From: Bacteroidota bacterium
Lineage (GTDB): Bacteria > Bacteroidota > Bacteroidia > Bacteroidales > Prolixibacteraceae
DNA: 64,000 nucleotides
Assembly (NCBI GenBank): GCA_023251455.1
Contig: JAHEYT010000023.1
Coordinates: 124,001 to 188,000, forward strand
Direction: 5' to 3'
Shown: positions 16,694 to 26,077 of the stretch, piece after piece
How positions within the stretch are numbered: the stretch's first letter is position 1
Layout: every line of letters starts with the position of its first letter
Translations under genes and position numbers: made by a program
Notes under the pieces: generated by a model
Told to the model about the DNA's origin: nothing
Database searches by the model: none
What the model saw: only the letters and a program-made list of their open reading frames with translations

Positions 16694-18478
16694 CTATTTA
16701 TCGGTTTGTTCGGCAAAATGCAAATAATACCAACACGTATTGCCAAATTGTTTGTACAACTCCCTGGCAGCCCTGTCGCGATCTCCGCCACATCTCGAAA
16801 TTCCGGCAACGTATTCGTTCTTCCGTTGAATGGTGGCTGGTCGAATCGAATATCCTTCAGGAACAAGGTCTCTTTTTAAATAAGTCATGCAAAACAAAAG
16901 GGCCTCTTCGTAATTAACAGGAATTGCGCGGTATCGAAACTCCTTTAGGCGGTAAATATTGGCCGCAAAACTTTTAATATCCTTGTTCAGAAGAAATGCA
17001 GCCATCTGGTATTCATAAGCCATTCTGTTCTCCGGATGTTCCAGTAACAGTTCATTCAATCCCAGATCGTAGCTAATAAAATCGCGTTTCACCAAAAATT
17101 GTCTTTTCTCGGCCAATTCCTTGTTTTGACTAATTTGGGTAGTATCCGAAACATAGGTTTTATATTGGGTTACCCAACCTTTGTAGTACATCGTTTGATC
17201 CAGGACTTTCAGATATTTGTCGGCAATTTCGTAATGGCCATTAATTAAGCTGGTCTGAACCAACCGCTTTAACGAACGAGGGTTTAAGCCTTTTGCCACC
17301 ATCGATTCGAATGCCCACCGATAGGCTTCGTTAATGTAATTCAGTTGGTAAAATATTTCGCCGCCAAAAAACGGAGTCACTTCGTCACGGGTCCATTCCA
17401 GCCGTAACCCATTAATTCCATGTTGCGGAAAATCAAACATCCGGTCACTGAATTGCCCGGTTTTGTATAAAGCCAGATTTGTGTAATATAAAACCAGCTG
17501 ATTGACACCCGGATATGTTTTTGAAAGCGCAATCACCTTATTCCAGTCTTCCGACTGAACATAGTGATCCATACCCAGGAATATCTCGATTTTAGGATCG
17601 TAAGCCTTTGATTTAACCAATATCATCCCTGCAATAACAATTATACTTCCAGCTAATATTGATTTATAATTCCATGGAACATCCACTACTTTCTTTTTCA
17701 TGACTTGCTTATAACCCGAAAGAATTACGATAACAACAGGCAGATATGCGAGTAAGGCGGCAAATAAAGGCATTCGGGAAACACCCCAAAAAGGCAACGG
17801 ATAAAACCAGGCATCACGAAAGGTAACCAGATAAAAAAACTTCCATGCTAAATATGGAAAGCCAATGGAAACTAATATTATGGCTGAAACTGTAACCCAT
17901 TTTGTTTTCGAATTGAAATAGAACAGCTCAAAAAGAACAGCCAAAAGCGAGGCCAATAATGCAAACCCTCCCGTGAGATGATACAATAATAACCAAACGA
18001 TACCTCCAATAATGTACCGCTTTAAATTATTGGTTAGTTTCAAATAGCCATAGCCAAAAGAAAGGGAAAAGAGAATTCCGATTGTAAATCCAACCTTATA
18101 CAGATGGTCGCTTTGAAGTGCTGCAATTAATAGTACCGGAATTATACTAAAGATAAGAGCCTTTATCCCCAACTTTTTTAGAATTAAATGAGATAGAAAG
18201 CAGATTGCGGCAGTCAACAGGGTTACAATACCGGCAGCTAAATATAGATTTACAAAAAATTGACTGAAGAATTCGCCCAGGTAAAAAATAAACTCACCTG
18301 GCTTTTCAATAAACGGTTTGAAATAATCGCCTGAAAACCGAAAAAGTTGAGTTTGTTCCAGGTAAAACAAATGAAATTTGTTAAACGAGAAGAAATAGAA
18401 ATAGAAAGCTAAAAACAAGATGCATAAAATAATCCACCTTATGCCATATACGATTTTTTCGGACAAAAAACGTTGCAT
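16694..18478 (-). CDS. polytopic membrane protein, DUF6057-like
   Basis: The 594-residue protein has roughly ten hydrophobic segments in the first 310 residues (for example IRWIILCILFLAFYFYFF and SILAGSIIVIAGMILV). A soluble helical tail of about 280 residues follows, with repeat-like helix pairs (NGHYEIADKYLKVLDQTM, LEHPENRMAYEYQMAAFLL) suggesting TPR-like packing. This layout fits the DUF6057 family of Bacteroidota, whose function is not known to me. It is the first gene of the operon containing the CxxCH propeller lipoprotein. The ATG is followed by a charged stretch and the first membrane span, so the start is plausible. A 13-bp inverted repeat lies 62 bp upstream. Confidence 0.75.
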   Translation of the reverse strand: MQRFLSEKIVYGIRWIILCILFLAFYFYFFSFNKFHLFYLEQTQLFRFSGDYFKPFIEKPGEFIFYLGEFFSQFFVNLYLAAGIVTLLTAAICFLSHLILKKLGIKALIFSIIPVLLIAALQSDHLYKVGFTIGILFSLSFGYGYLKLTNNLKRYIIGGIVWLLLYHLTGGFALLASLLAVLFELFYFNSKTKWVTVSAIILVSIGFPYLAWKFFYLVTFRDAWFYPLPFWGVSRMPLFAALLAYLPVVIVILSGYKQVMKKKVVDVPWNYKSILAGSIIVIAGMILVKSKAYDPKIEIFLGMDHYVQSEDWNKVIALSKTYPGVNQLVLYYTNLALYKTGQFSDRMFDFPQHGINGLRLEWTRDEVTPFFGGEIFYQLNYINEAYRWAFESMVAKGLNPRSLKRLVQTSLINGHYEIADKYLKVLDQTMYYKGWVTQYKTYVSDTTQISQNKELAEKRQFLVKRDFISYDLGLNELLLEHPENRMAYEYQMAAFLLNKDIKSFAANIYRLKEFRYRAIPVNYEEALLFCMTYLKRDLVPEGYSIRPATIQRKNEYVAGISRCGGDRDRAARELYKQFGNTCWYYLHFAEQTDK

Positions 18479-18539
18479 CCCCTTAGTTCGAAGTTAGTTA
18501 GATTTTTGGTGTTTGATCTCAAATCAATCCGTTAAATGT

Positions 18540-18584
18540 AAAAGAATCTTTTAATCGATTTACATTGAAATAAAAGATTCTTTT
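18540..18584. repeat. 13-bp inverted repeat upstream of the DUF6057-like operon
   Basis: Arms aaaagaatctttt (18540-18552) and aaaagattctttt (18572-18584) are exact reverse complements, separated by 19 nt. Each arm is itself palindromic except at its centre, so the pair could be two binding sites for a dimeric regulator rather than one hairpin. Confidence 0.6.
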
Positions 18585-18694
18585 CGGGGGTAAAATTACT
18601 TCATCATCTCGATTGATTTAAAATAGAAACGACATCCAGACAAATACCTCCACAGTTTAAATATACTGATTCCAAAAATCAGTAGCCTTTGATA

Positions 18695-18844
18695 TTATCT
18701 CTTCCCCTGGTACAACCAAGTCGCAACTTTTTGACGCTTCACCGCTTCTTTAGGCAGTTCAAGGCAATTACTCAGGTGAAAAAGCATCATAAAAAGTAAC
18801 AGATTGAATCCATATTGAAGTTCCTGATTTAAAATAACTCTCAT
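18695..18844 (-). CDS. small ORF of unknown status, 49 codons
   Basis: ATG to TAA frame encoding a peptide that starts MRVILNQELQYGFNLLLF and ends VATWLYQGKR, with a hydrophobic middle. The local base composition is less AT-rich than its surroundings, which hints at present or former coding sequence. No homologue is recognised, no clear ribosome-binding site is seen, and it may be a gene remnant. Confidence 0.25.
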   Translation of the reverse strand: MRVILNQELQYGFNLLLFMMLFHLSNCLELPKEAVKRQKVATWLYQGKR

Positions 18845-19261
18845 TATTGCAAAAAAGATATCTAGTTTTTTATCCTCACATTGGCATCAAACCAATACCC
18901 ATAAAATTCGTTTGATGGCGTTTATTTCGACTTTAATCGTCTGACAATAATTGATATAAAAATGAAAATCATGTAAGTTAATTAACGTTAAGCTTTGTTA
19001 ACTTTAACGATATTTAAAGCATCTGATTTGGTCATCCAAAAATAAATAGTATAAAATTTCATTTCTGTTTTTCATTAATAATTTTATTCAATATCTTTAA
19101 GCGTGATTTTGACATTAATATTTAGGTAGTCTTTGGGATTGATTTGTGGGGTTAGTGATTCTAAAATATTAAGTGGAGGGTGACAAGTAGCATATTTCAT
19201 TTGGCAATTTTGTATTGCAATTATTATATATCAAACTTAACTTTTAACTAAATCTAAACTA

Positions 19262-22200
19262 ATGAAAAAAACTCACACAAACCTTGGGTTACAAAGACCC
19301 CGTGTGGATTTTCGAAAGTACTTGCCTACTTTGAAAATCTATTTTTTTGTGATTTTGGGAGTGATTGTGAATGCTTCAGTGGTACTTGGAGCATCATCCT
19401 CATCCGAAAAATTAAATCCAGGATCGGGCGATAAGTCCGAAATGGTAACAACCTCACAACAACAAATCAAAGTTACCGGAAAAATCACTGACGCTACAAA
19501 TGGTGAAACTCTTCCCGGGGTAAACATCGTCGTGAAAGGTACCACCAGCGGTACCCTTACCGATATGGATGGGATTTACTCAATCAATGTTCCGAATAAA
19601 ACTACCACCTTGGTATTTTCATTCGTTGGCTACAATTCTCAGGAAATAGTTGTTGGCGACAAGACTACATTAAATGTAGAACTTAAATCTACTACAACTG
19701 AGTTGGACGAATTGGTTGTTGTAGGTTACGGTACCCAAAAGCGTACTAACGTTGTTGGAGCTGTTGCATCAGTCAGTGGTGAAAAACTTCTGTCAATACC
19801 TGCAATGAACGTTTCCAATGCCATTTCAGGTATGATTGCCGGAGCAACTGTTATGCAGACAACCGGTGAACCAGGACAGGGAACTCCAAGAATCCAGGTT
19901 CGTGGTAGAACAACTGTTAATACCGATGGAAGTACTACGCGTTTATCGAATGATGCTGCTGTTGCTCCTCAGGTATTAGTTGTTATTGATGGAGTCGCCG
20001 GACGTTCAATGGACGAAATCGACCCGAACGATATCGAAAGCCTTTCTGTTTTGAAAGATGCATCTGCTGCAATTTACGGAGCTCAAGCTGCCAATGGAGT
20101 TATCCTTATCAAAACCAAATCAGGAAAAGAAGGCAAAACCCGCTTGAGTTACCAGTTTTATCAAGGAGTCATGACTCCTACTTTGACTCCTGAAGTTACC
20201 AATGCCGCCGATTATGCAACTATGCTTTCGGAATACCAGGTTGCACAAGGTAAAGCACGCAGGTATTCGGATGCCGATATCGAACTTTTCAGAAACGGTA
20301 AAGACCCATGGGAACATCCAAACACAGACTGGTATGGCGACCTCATTAAAAACTGGACTTCCACCAGCAGACACAACGTAACCCTTGACGGTGGCGCCAA
20401 AGGGATGAATTATTATGTTTCTTTTGGGTATAAAACCGACGATGCCATGTACAAAGCATCATCAACCAAATACAAACAATACAACGTCAGGACAAAACTG
20501 GATATCCCTGTTACCGATTGGTTAAAAACAGGTGTTGAACTTGCAGGTTTCTTAACCGACCGTCAATATCCTTACAAGAGCGCTGATGCCATTGTAGGTC
20601 AGTCAACTCGTTTGGTTCCTACCAACTGGTCATTCTGGCCAACCGGTGAACCTGGACCAGACATTGAGTATGGTGATAACCCCGTTGAAACTTCTACTTT
20701 CAGTGCAGGTGTAAACGACCAGAAAACTTACCGGTTGTTAAGTACTTTCAATGCAACTGTTACAGTTCCTTTTATTAAAGGATTGTCTTTATCAGGAAGC
20801 TATAACTATGACATTACCAATTACTTCAACAAAAGATTCTACCAACCATGGACATTGTACTATCCAAACTGGTCACAGGCAACAAGAGGCGCTGACGGAT
20901 ATATCACAGCAATGCCTCTGACTCCAACCCTGAGAGGTCTTTCATCTGCTGAAAACACAGAAAGGTATAATAGAACCATCAACCAAACAGCAATGGTCAA
21001 TGCCAATTTTAATCGAAAATTTGGCGACCACACGATTGCGTTGTTTGCTGGTTACGAACAATACCAAAGTGATTACAATTATTTCGAGGCATATCGCAAA
21101 TATTATATTTCGTCAGTTATTCAAACCATGGATGCTGGTAACGCCAAAGACCAGAATATATTAGGAACTGCCACAATATATGCACGTAAATCGGTTATGG
21201 GCAGGGCTTCATACGACTACAAAGGCAAATACCTTGCTGAAGTTGTGTTCCGCGCTGACGGTTCGTTGAAGTTTCCAACATCCGACCGTTGGGGATATTT
21301 CCCTGCATTGTTGTTAGGATGGCGTGCTTCCGAAGAAGGTTTTTGGAAAGAAAATGTGCCGTTTGTTAATTACTTAAAACTTAGGGCTTCTATAGGCCAG
21401 ATGGGTAACGACCCGGGAAATCCGTTCCAATACATGGATAAATATAGTATTGGTACCGGTATGACATTTGGTACCGGTGGTTCTATCCAAACAGTAGTTG
21501 GCCCTCCAACTGTTGCCAATCCATTTATTACATGGGAAAGACAAACATCCTACAACCTTGGGTTTGAATCAAAATTCGCAAACGATCTTTTCAGTTTGAA
21601 TGCTGAATTCTTCTATCAAAGAAGGGATAATATCCTTGTAACCAAAGATGCTTCGGTTCCAAACTATACAGGTTTGTCGCTGCCACAGCAAAACATTGGT
21701 ATTGTTGACAACCGCGGATTTGAGCTTGAAGGTGGTTACCATAAAGCCATCAACAAAGATTTTCGTATTGATGCAACCGCCAATTTCAGCTTCAACCACA
21801 ACAAAGTTGTATTTATGGACGAACCCAAAAGGGCAGTACCATGGCAACAACTTACCGGGAAATCGTATTTAGCATGGTTAATGTATGATGCCATCGGTAT
21901 TTATAAAGACCAGGCACAGGTTGATGCGACCCCACACGTGACCGGGGCAAAAGCTGGTGACGTAATTTTCAGGGATGTATCAGGCGATGGTAAAATTGAT
22001 GGTGACGACCGTATTTTATTCGACAAAGTTGATGCTCCTGAAACGTTCTATGGCGCTACTGTTAATGTAGCCTACAAAGCCTTTACATTATCCGTGCAGA
22101 TTCAAGGTCAGGGTAAATTCTTAAAGAACAGTCAATACGACAACCGTCGTGGTGAAGCAGGTAACTATTACCAATGGCAGTTTGATAACCGTTGGACACC

Positions 22201-22510
22201 AACCAACACGAATACCAACATCGCCAGGGCATATAACCGCGATGACCTTTACTGGTCTCCAGATGTTCGCATGAGTGACTATTGGCTTGAAAATACAGCT
22301 TATTGCCGCTTGAAAAACGTGGTGTTAAACTATGTAATTCCAGAAAAATACTACTCTAAAATTGGTTTGTCAAGAGCAAGTATTTATGTAACAGGTAACA
22401 ACCTTGCCTTACTTTGGAGTGCTACCAAAAAATGGGATCCGGAAACCAACAACCCGGGCGTATATCCTACTATGAAAACGTTTGCCATTGGCGCCAACAT
22501 TACTTTCTAA
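19262..22510 (+). CDS. SusC/RagA-family TonB-dependent transporter (second pair, no STN domain)
   Basis: The 1082-residue outer membrane importer has a long N-terminal signal region (hydrophobic stretch IYFFVILGVIVNASVVLGA). A carboxypeptidase-regulatory-like module follows at about residues 70-147 (VTGKITDATNGETLPGVNI), then a plug (VVVGYGTQKRTNVVGAV, PRIQVRGRTTV) and a barrel ending FAIGANITF. It lacks the STN domain of the first SusC, so it is not expected to signal through a FecR partner. Shared blocks with the first SusC (PGPDIEYGDNP, DPWxHPNTDW) show paralogy. It is followed 30 bp later by its SusD gene. Confidence 0.96.
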   Translation: MKKTHTNLGLQRPRVDFRKYLPTLKIYFFVILGVIVNASVVLGASSSSEKLNPGSGDKSEMVTTSQQQIKVTGKITDATNGETLPGVNIVVKGTTSGTLTDMDGIYSINVPNKTTTLVFSFVGYNSQEIVVGDKTTLNVELKSTTTELDELVVVGYGTQKRTNVVGAVASVSGEKLLSIPAMNVSNAISGMIAGATVMQTTGEPGQGTPRIQVRGRTTVNTDGSTTRLSNDAAVAPQVLVVIDGVAGRSMDEIDPNDIESLSVLKDASAAIYGAQAANGVILIKTKSGKEGKTRLSYQFYQGVMTPTLTPEVTNAADYATMLSEYQVAQGKARRYSDADIELFRNGKDPWEHPNTDWYGDLIKNWTSTSRHNVTLDGGAKGMNYYVSFGYKTDDAMYKASSTKYKQYNVRTKLDIPVTDWLKTGVELAGFLTDRQYPYKSADAIVGQSTRLVPTNWSFWPTGEPGPDIEYGDNPVETSTFSAGVNDQKTYRLLSTFNATVTVPFIKGLSLSGSYNYDITNYFNKRFYQPWTLYYPNWSQATRGADGYITAMPLTPTLRGLSSAENTERYNRTINQTAMVNANFNRKFGDHTIALFAGYEQYQSDYNYFEAYRKYYISSVIQTMDAGNAKDQNILGTATIYARKSVMGRASYDYKGKYLAEVVFRADGSLKFPTSDRWGYFPALLLGWRASEEGFWKENVPFVNYLKLRASIGQMGNDPGNPFQYMDKYSIGTGMTFGTGGSIQTVVGPPTVANPFITWERQTSYNLGFESKFANDLFSLNAEFFYQRRDNILVTKDASVPNYTGLSLPQQNIGIVDNRGFELEGGYHKAINKDFRIDATANFSFNHNKVVFMDEPKRAVPWQQLTGKSYLAWLMYDAIGIYKDQAQVDATPHVTGAKAGDVIFRDVSGDGKIDGDDRILFDKVDAPETFYGATVNVAYKAFTLSVQIQGQGKFLKNSQYDNRRGEAGNYYQWQFDNRWTPTNTNTNIARAYNRDDLYWSPDVRMSDYWLENTAYCRLKNVVLNYVIPEKYYSKIGLSRASIYVTGNNLALLWSATKKWDPETNNPGVYPTMKTFAIGANITF

Positions 22511-22540
22511 TCAAAACTTTAACTTACAAACAGTTAGAAA

Positions 22541-24427
22541 ATGAAAAAAATACTTTTAAACATAACAGCGATAGGGTTTCTTCTGATTGCTGGATCTTGT
22601 ACAGATGTTCTGGACAAGCAAGCAGTTGATACGTTCAACGAACAACTTGTTTTTTCGGATATGAATGTTGTGAACGCATACCTTGGCAAAGTTTACGACC
22701 GAATGGGCGGAGATACTAATGACGGAATTCTTGGAGGCCGCGAAGACCTTTTGTCTTCTGGAACCGACCAAACCCTTTGTATTCACCGTCCTGCAAATTA
22801 TGTCATGCTCAAAGGGACTATGACTCCCGATAACCTTGGATTCTTTACAAATAACGGTTATGGTGGTTATCTGCGCTGGAATAATCTTTACGCTAATATT
22901 CAGAATGTGAACCGCATTCTTGCCAATATCGATGCTGTCCCATCTGTAAATCAGGATGCGCTGAAAAAACAAATAAAAGGTGAAGCTTATTTTATCAGGG
23001 CATATGATTATACTTCTCTTTTGGAAGTATATGGGGGCGCTGTGCTTAAAGATAAACCTTATACTCTGGATGAAGACTTTACTACCGCCAAAAGATCGAC
23101 CATTAAAGAAACGCTTGATTTTATATTGAAAGATATTCAAAGCGCTATCGATAATTTACCTGCAACAATTGAACAGGGACGTGCAAACCGTGCCGCTGCC
23201 GGAGCCTTAAAATCAAGAGTCCTCCTTTTCTGTGCCAGTAAACTGACCAACGGAGGTTGGACTGAACAGGCTTCCAATACCCTGATTTCATTCCCTGCAG
23301 GCAGCCAGACCGCTCTGTTAACGCAAGCCCGTGACGCTGCAAAGGATGTTATGGATGGCAAATATGGAACTTTCTCTTTGGTAGGAACAATTACCGATCC
23401 ACCGTCACCACTTACTGCAGCCGATGTTCAGAAATATTCAGATACCTATGGCGCCATTTTCAACCAAAAAGCAGCATGGAACAGCGAAACCATTTGGGGA
23501 ATCCAGTTCCCGCTTTCAGGTGGTAACGTGAACAATGCCAATATCTGGTACGGACCAAACGGATATCACAATTGGGGAAACAATAACCCAACCGAACAAG
23601 CAGTAAGGAGATTTGAAATGGCTGACGGTTCTAAATTCCAGTGGGACAAATATAATCCTGGTGATATGGACGTAAGAACTGCAACGGCCGCAGAATTGGC
23701 TGCCGATCCGTTGCGTAACCCATACAACGGCCGCGAACCACGTTTTTATGCCTGTGTTCTTTATGATGGAGCTCCATGGCAGCAACGTCCTTCGGATGCA
23801 GCAGGTTTGGAACCTGAAAATAAAGTACAAACCGGTTACTATTTTCATAATGTTGGCGATGCTACACCTTGGAAAAGTGGTCTTGATACCCGACAGGGTT
23901 TGATTGAGGCATGGAATGGTACTAAAGTAGGCTACTACATCAAAAAATTATTGGATCCAACATCAGCTGGCCAGTATTTCAGAAATACAAATACCTGGGT
24001 TGAATTCAGATATGCCGAAATTTTAATGAATTATGCCGAAGCTTGTATTGAATTGGGTGGTGCTGATCTGCAAAAAGGTATCGATGCCATGAATATGGTT
24101 AGAAACCGCGCCGGACTACCTGACAGGGTTACTACCGATCAGGCTACTGCCCGTCAGTATGTTCGCGACGAAAGAAACATTGAATTCTTTGCTGAAGGTC
24201 ATCGTTTCTACGACATGCGTCGTTGGATGATTTGTGAACAGGTTATCGAAAATGTTTATGCCACAAGAATTGAACATTACGATAACGGTTATACCGTATG
24301 GAAATGGAACAAAGCTGACAAAGCTGATGAGAGAATGTTTACCGACAAAAAATTCTATTGGGTTCCTTTAACACGTGACGAAATGAATAAAGCGCCACAA
24401 TTACAACAAAACCCTGGTTATAATTAA
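22541..24427 (+). CDS. SusD/RagB-family nutrient-binding outer membrane lipoprotein (second pair)
   Basis: The 628-residue surface lipoprotein partners the preceding SusC. It has a lipoprotein signal (MKKILLNITAIGFLLIAGSC) and SusD hallmarks: GEAYFIRAYDYTSLLEVYGG, RYAEILMNYAEACIELGG, DERNIEFFAEGHRFYDMRRW and terminal NPGYN. The block IWYGPNGYHNWGNN is almost identical to that in the SusD at 6484-8328, indicating duplication of the whole pair and perhaps a related ligand. A strong terminator follows, so the transcript appears to be susC-susD only. Confidence 0.96.
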   Translation: MKKILLNITAIGFLLIAGSCTDVLDKQAVDTFNEQLVFSDMNVVNAYLGKVYDRMGGDTNDGILGGREDLLSSGTDQTLCIHRPANYVMLKGTMTPDNLGFFTNNGYGGYLRWNNLYANIQNVNRILANIDAVPSVNQDALKKQIKGEAYFIRAYDYTSLLEVYGGAVLKDKPYTLDEDFTTAKRSTIKETLDFILKDIQSAIDNLPATIEQGRANRAAAGALKSRVLLFCASKLTNGGWTEQASNTLISFPAGSQTALLTQARDAAKDVMDGKYGTFSLVGTITDPPSPLTAADVQKYSDTYGAIFNQKAAWNSETIWGIQFPLSGGNVNNANIWYGPNGYHNWGNNNPTEQAVRRFEMADGSKFQWDKYNPGDMDVRTATAAELAADPLRNPYNGREPRFYACVLYDGAPWQQRPSDAAGLEPENKVQTGYYFHNVGDATPWKSGLDTRQGLIEAWNGTKVGYYIKKLLDPTSAGQYFRNTNTWVEFRYAEILMNYAEACIELGGADLQKGIDAMNMVRNRAGLPDRVTTDQATARQYVRDERNIEFFAEGHRFYDMRRWMICEQVIENVYATRIEHYDNGYTVWKWNKADKADERMFTDKKFYWVPLTRDEMNKAPQLQQNPGYN

Positions 24428-24445
24428 AATATCCTTAACCAAATT

Positions 24446-24477
24446 AAAAAGCCGGACTAACAATCCGGCTTTTTTTA
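24446..24477 (+). terminator. Rho-independent terminator after susD-2
   Basis: Stem gccgga/tccggc (24451-24456 with 24464-24469), flanked by five A upstream and a run of seven T downstream, with a 7-nt loop. Confidence 0.92.
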
Positions 24478-24537
24478 TCTTCAGTTGAACACGCTATTCA
24501 CAAAACCAAGTTCCGTTATTCTTTCCTGAAAACAACT

Positions 24538-25899
24538 CTATTTGACTACAATCGTTTTCACATTCACAAATTCGCGGATGCCTATCATCGAGAGCTCGCG
24601 TCCGTAGCCGCTTTCCTTGATTCCGCCAAACGGAAGCCGGGGATCAGATTTAACAAAGTCGTTTACAAACACGCAACCAGCTTCCAGTCCCTTTTCAGCC
24701 AGCAGTTTGCCATTTTCAATATCGGAAGTATATACGCCTGCACCCAATCCAAAAACTGTATCATTGGCAATCCGGATGGCTTCTTCCTCTGTTTTAAACT
24801 TGAATAAAACAGCTACCGGACCAAATAACTCCTCGTGATATGCTGGCATTCCGGGAACAACATTTTCCAAAACTGTAGGCGGATAAAATGGTACATTACC
24901 TTCAGGAATAAACCCACCCAGCAAAATTGTTGCACCCATTTCCCGGCTTTTTTCAACTTGCAGGTGAAGTTCCTCGCGCAGGTCAACTCGTGCCAAAGGT
25001 CCGATTGAGGTTTCCAAATCAAGCGGATCACCAAATTTGGCCGCACTCATTAACCGAACAAATTCGGCTTTAAATGAATCGTAAACCTGATCAGCGATGA
25101 TAAATCGCTTGGCGCCAATGCAGCTCTGACCGGCATTCAATAAACGGCTGGTGACACACAAACGAGCCGCAGTTTCAATATCGGCATCTTCCAAAATCAG
25201 GTACGGGTCGCTCCCTCCCAATTCGAGTACCGACCTTTTTAGTGCAGCACCTGCTGCGGATGCAACCGATCTTCCTGCCGGGGTGCTTCCGGTTAGCGTG
25301 ACTGCTTTAATCAATGGGTTTTCGATTACCGATTTTACCTCTTTCGAACCAATTAAAAGAGTCCGGAAAACATTCTCAGGAAATCCTGATTCGCAAACCA
25401 ATTGTTCGATGGCCAAAGCGCAACCTGAAACGTTGGAAGCGTGCTTCAGAACTCCGGAATTACCCGCCATTAAAGCCGGAGCTAAAAACCGGAATATCTG
25501 CCAGAACGGGAAATTCCACGGCATTACAGCCAAAACCGTTCCGATTGGCTGATAAGAAATATACGATTCGGATGCTTCTGTTTTGATTGGTTCATTCTTC
25601 AGGAAGTATTGGGCATTTTCGGCATAAAAGCCACAAACTGAAGCGCATTTTTCGATCTCACCAATGGCTTCTCGCTTCACTTTTCCCATTTCTGAAACGA
25701 TAATTCCGGCCAACTCTTCCTTCTTAACGAGCAATCTGGCCTGAAGGTTTTTCATAAAAACGGCGCGCTGCTCAAAGCTTGTCAGTTTCCAAGAATGAAA
25801 TGCCTGATCAACTTTAGCGATGATTTTCTCAACTTCAGTAGAAGAATATTCGCTGTAGTCGCAAATGACTTGGCCGGTAAATGGATTGATGGACTGCAT
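24538..25899 (-). CDS. NAD(P)-dependent aldehyde dehydrogenase, succinate-semialdehyde type (Sad/GabD-like)
   Basis: The 453-residue cytosolic enzyme should oxidise an aldehyde, probably succinate semialdehyde, to the acid. Family features visible are MPWNFPFWQIFRF, the cofactor-binding TGSTPAGRSVA, the general base E226 in LELGGSDP, and the catalytic C260 in NAGQSCIGAKR. The C-terminal PFGGIKESGYGRELS is typical of this subgroup. Length matches the short class that starts SINPFTGQ. It is monocistronic, and an exact -7 box lies 17 bp upstream. Specificity for succinate semialdehyde is inferred from family resemblance. Confidence 0.88.
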   Translation of the reverse strand: MQSINPFTGQVICDYSEYSSTEVEKIIAKVDQAFHSWKLTSFEQRAVFMKNLQARLLVKKEELAGIIVSEMGKVKREAIGEIEKCASVCGFYAENAQYFLKNEPIKTEASESYISYQPIGTVLAVMPWNFPFWQIFRFLAPALMAGNSGVLKHASNVSGCALAIEQLVCESGFPENVFRTLLIGSKEVKSVIENPLIKAVTLTGSTPAGRSVASAAGAALKRSVLELGGSDPYLILEDADIETAARLCVTSRLLNAGQSCIGAKRFIIADQVYDSFKAEFVRLMSAAKFGDPLDLETSIGPLARVDLREELHLQVEKSREMGATILLGGFIPEGNVPFYPPTVLENVVPGMPAYHEELFGPVAVLFKFKTEEEAIRIANDTVFGLGAGVYTSDIENGKLLAEKGLEAGCVFVNDFVKSDPRLPFGGIKESGYGRELSMIGIREFVNVKTIVVK

Positions 25900-25915
25900 G
25901 GGATTTCGTTTTGAT

Positions 25916-25923
25916 CAAAAATA
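25916..25923 (-). promoter_or_regulatory. -7 promoter box of the aldehyde dehydrogenase gene
   Basis: TATTTTTG on the minus strand matches TAnnTTTG exactly and would give a leader of about 10 nt. No clear -33 element is seen. Confidence 0.45.
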
Positions 25924-26077
25924 GCTATTTATATGAAGAGGAAAAAATCTACCTCTCTCCTACCCTGCTGACATACTGTTGTCACACGAACGTATTTACT
26001 TTGCAGCACACGAAAACAATTAAACAATTTCAGTATCAATTTTAATCTTAATTTTATTCATCAAAAACACCATTGCC

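Larger units (their letters stand above)
18479..19261. other. 783-bp divergent intergenic region
   Basis: This region separates the DUF6057-like operon (minus) from susC-2 (plus). It holds an inverted repeat (18540-18584), a small hairpin (18665-18683, arm actgatt) and one 49-codon minus-strand ORF. The rest is AT-rich and should contain both promoters, but no exact TAnnTTTG box is visible in either useful position. No transposase or RNA gene was recognised. Confidence 0.6.
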
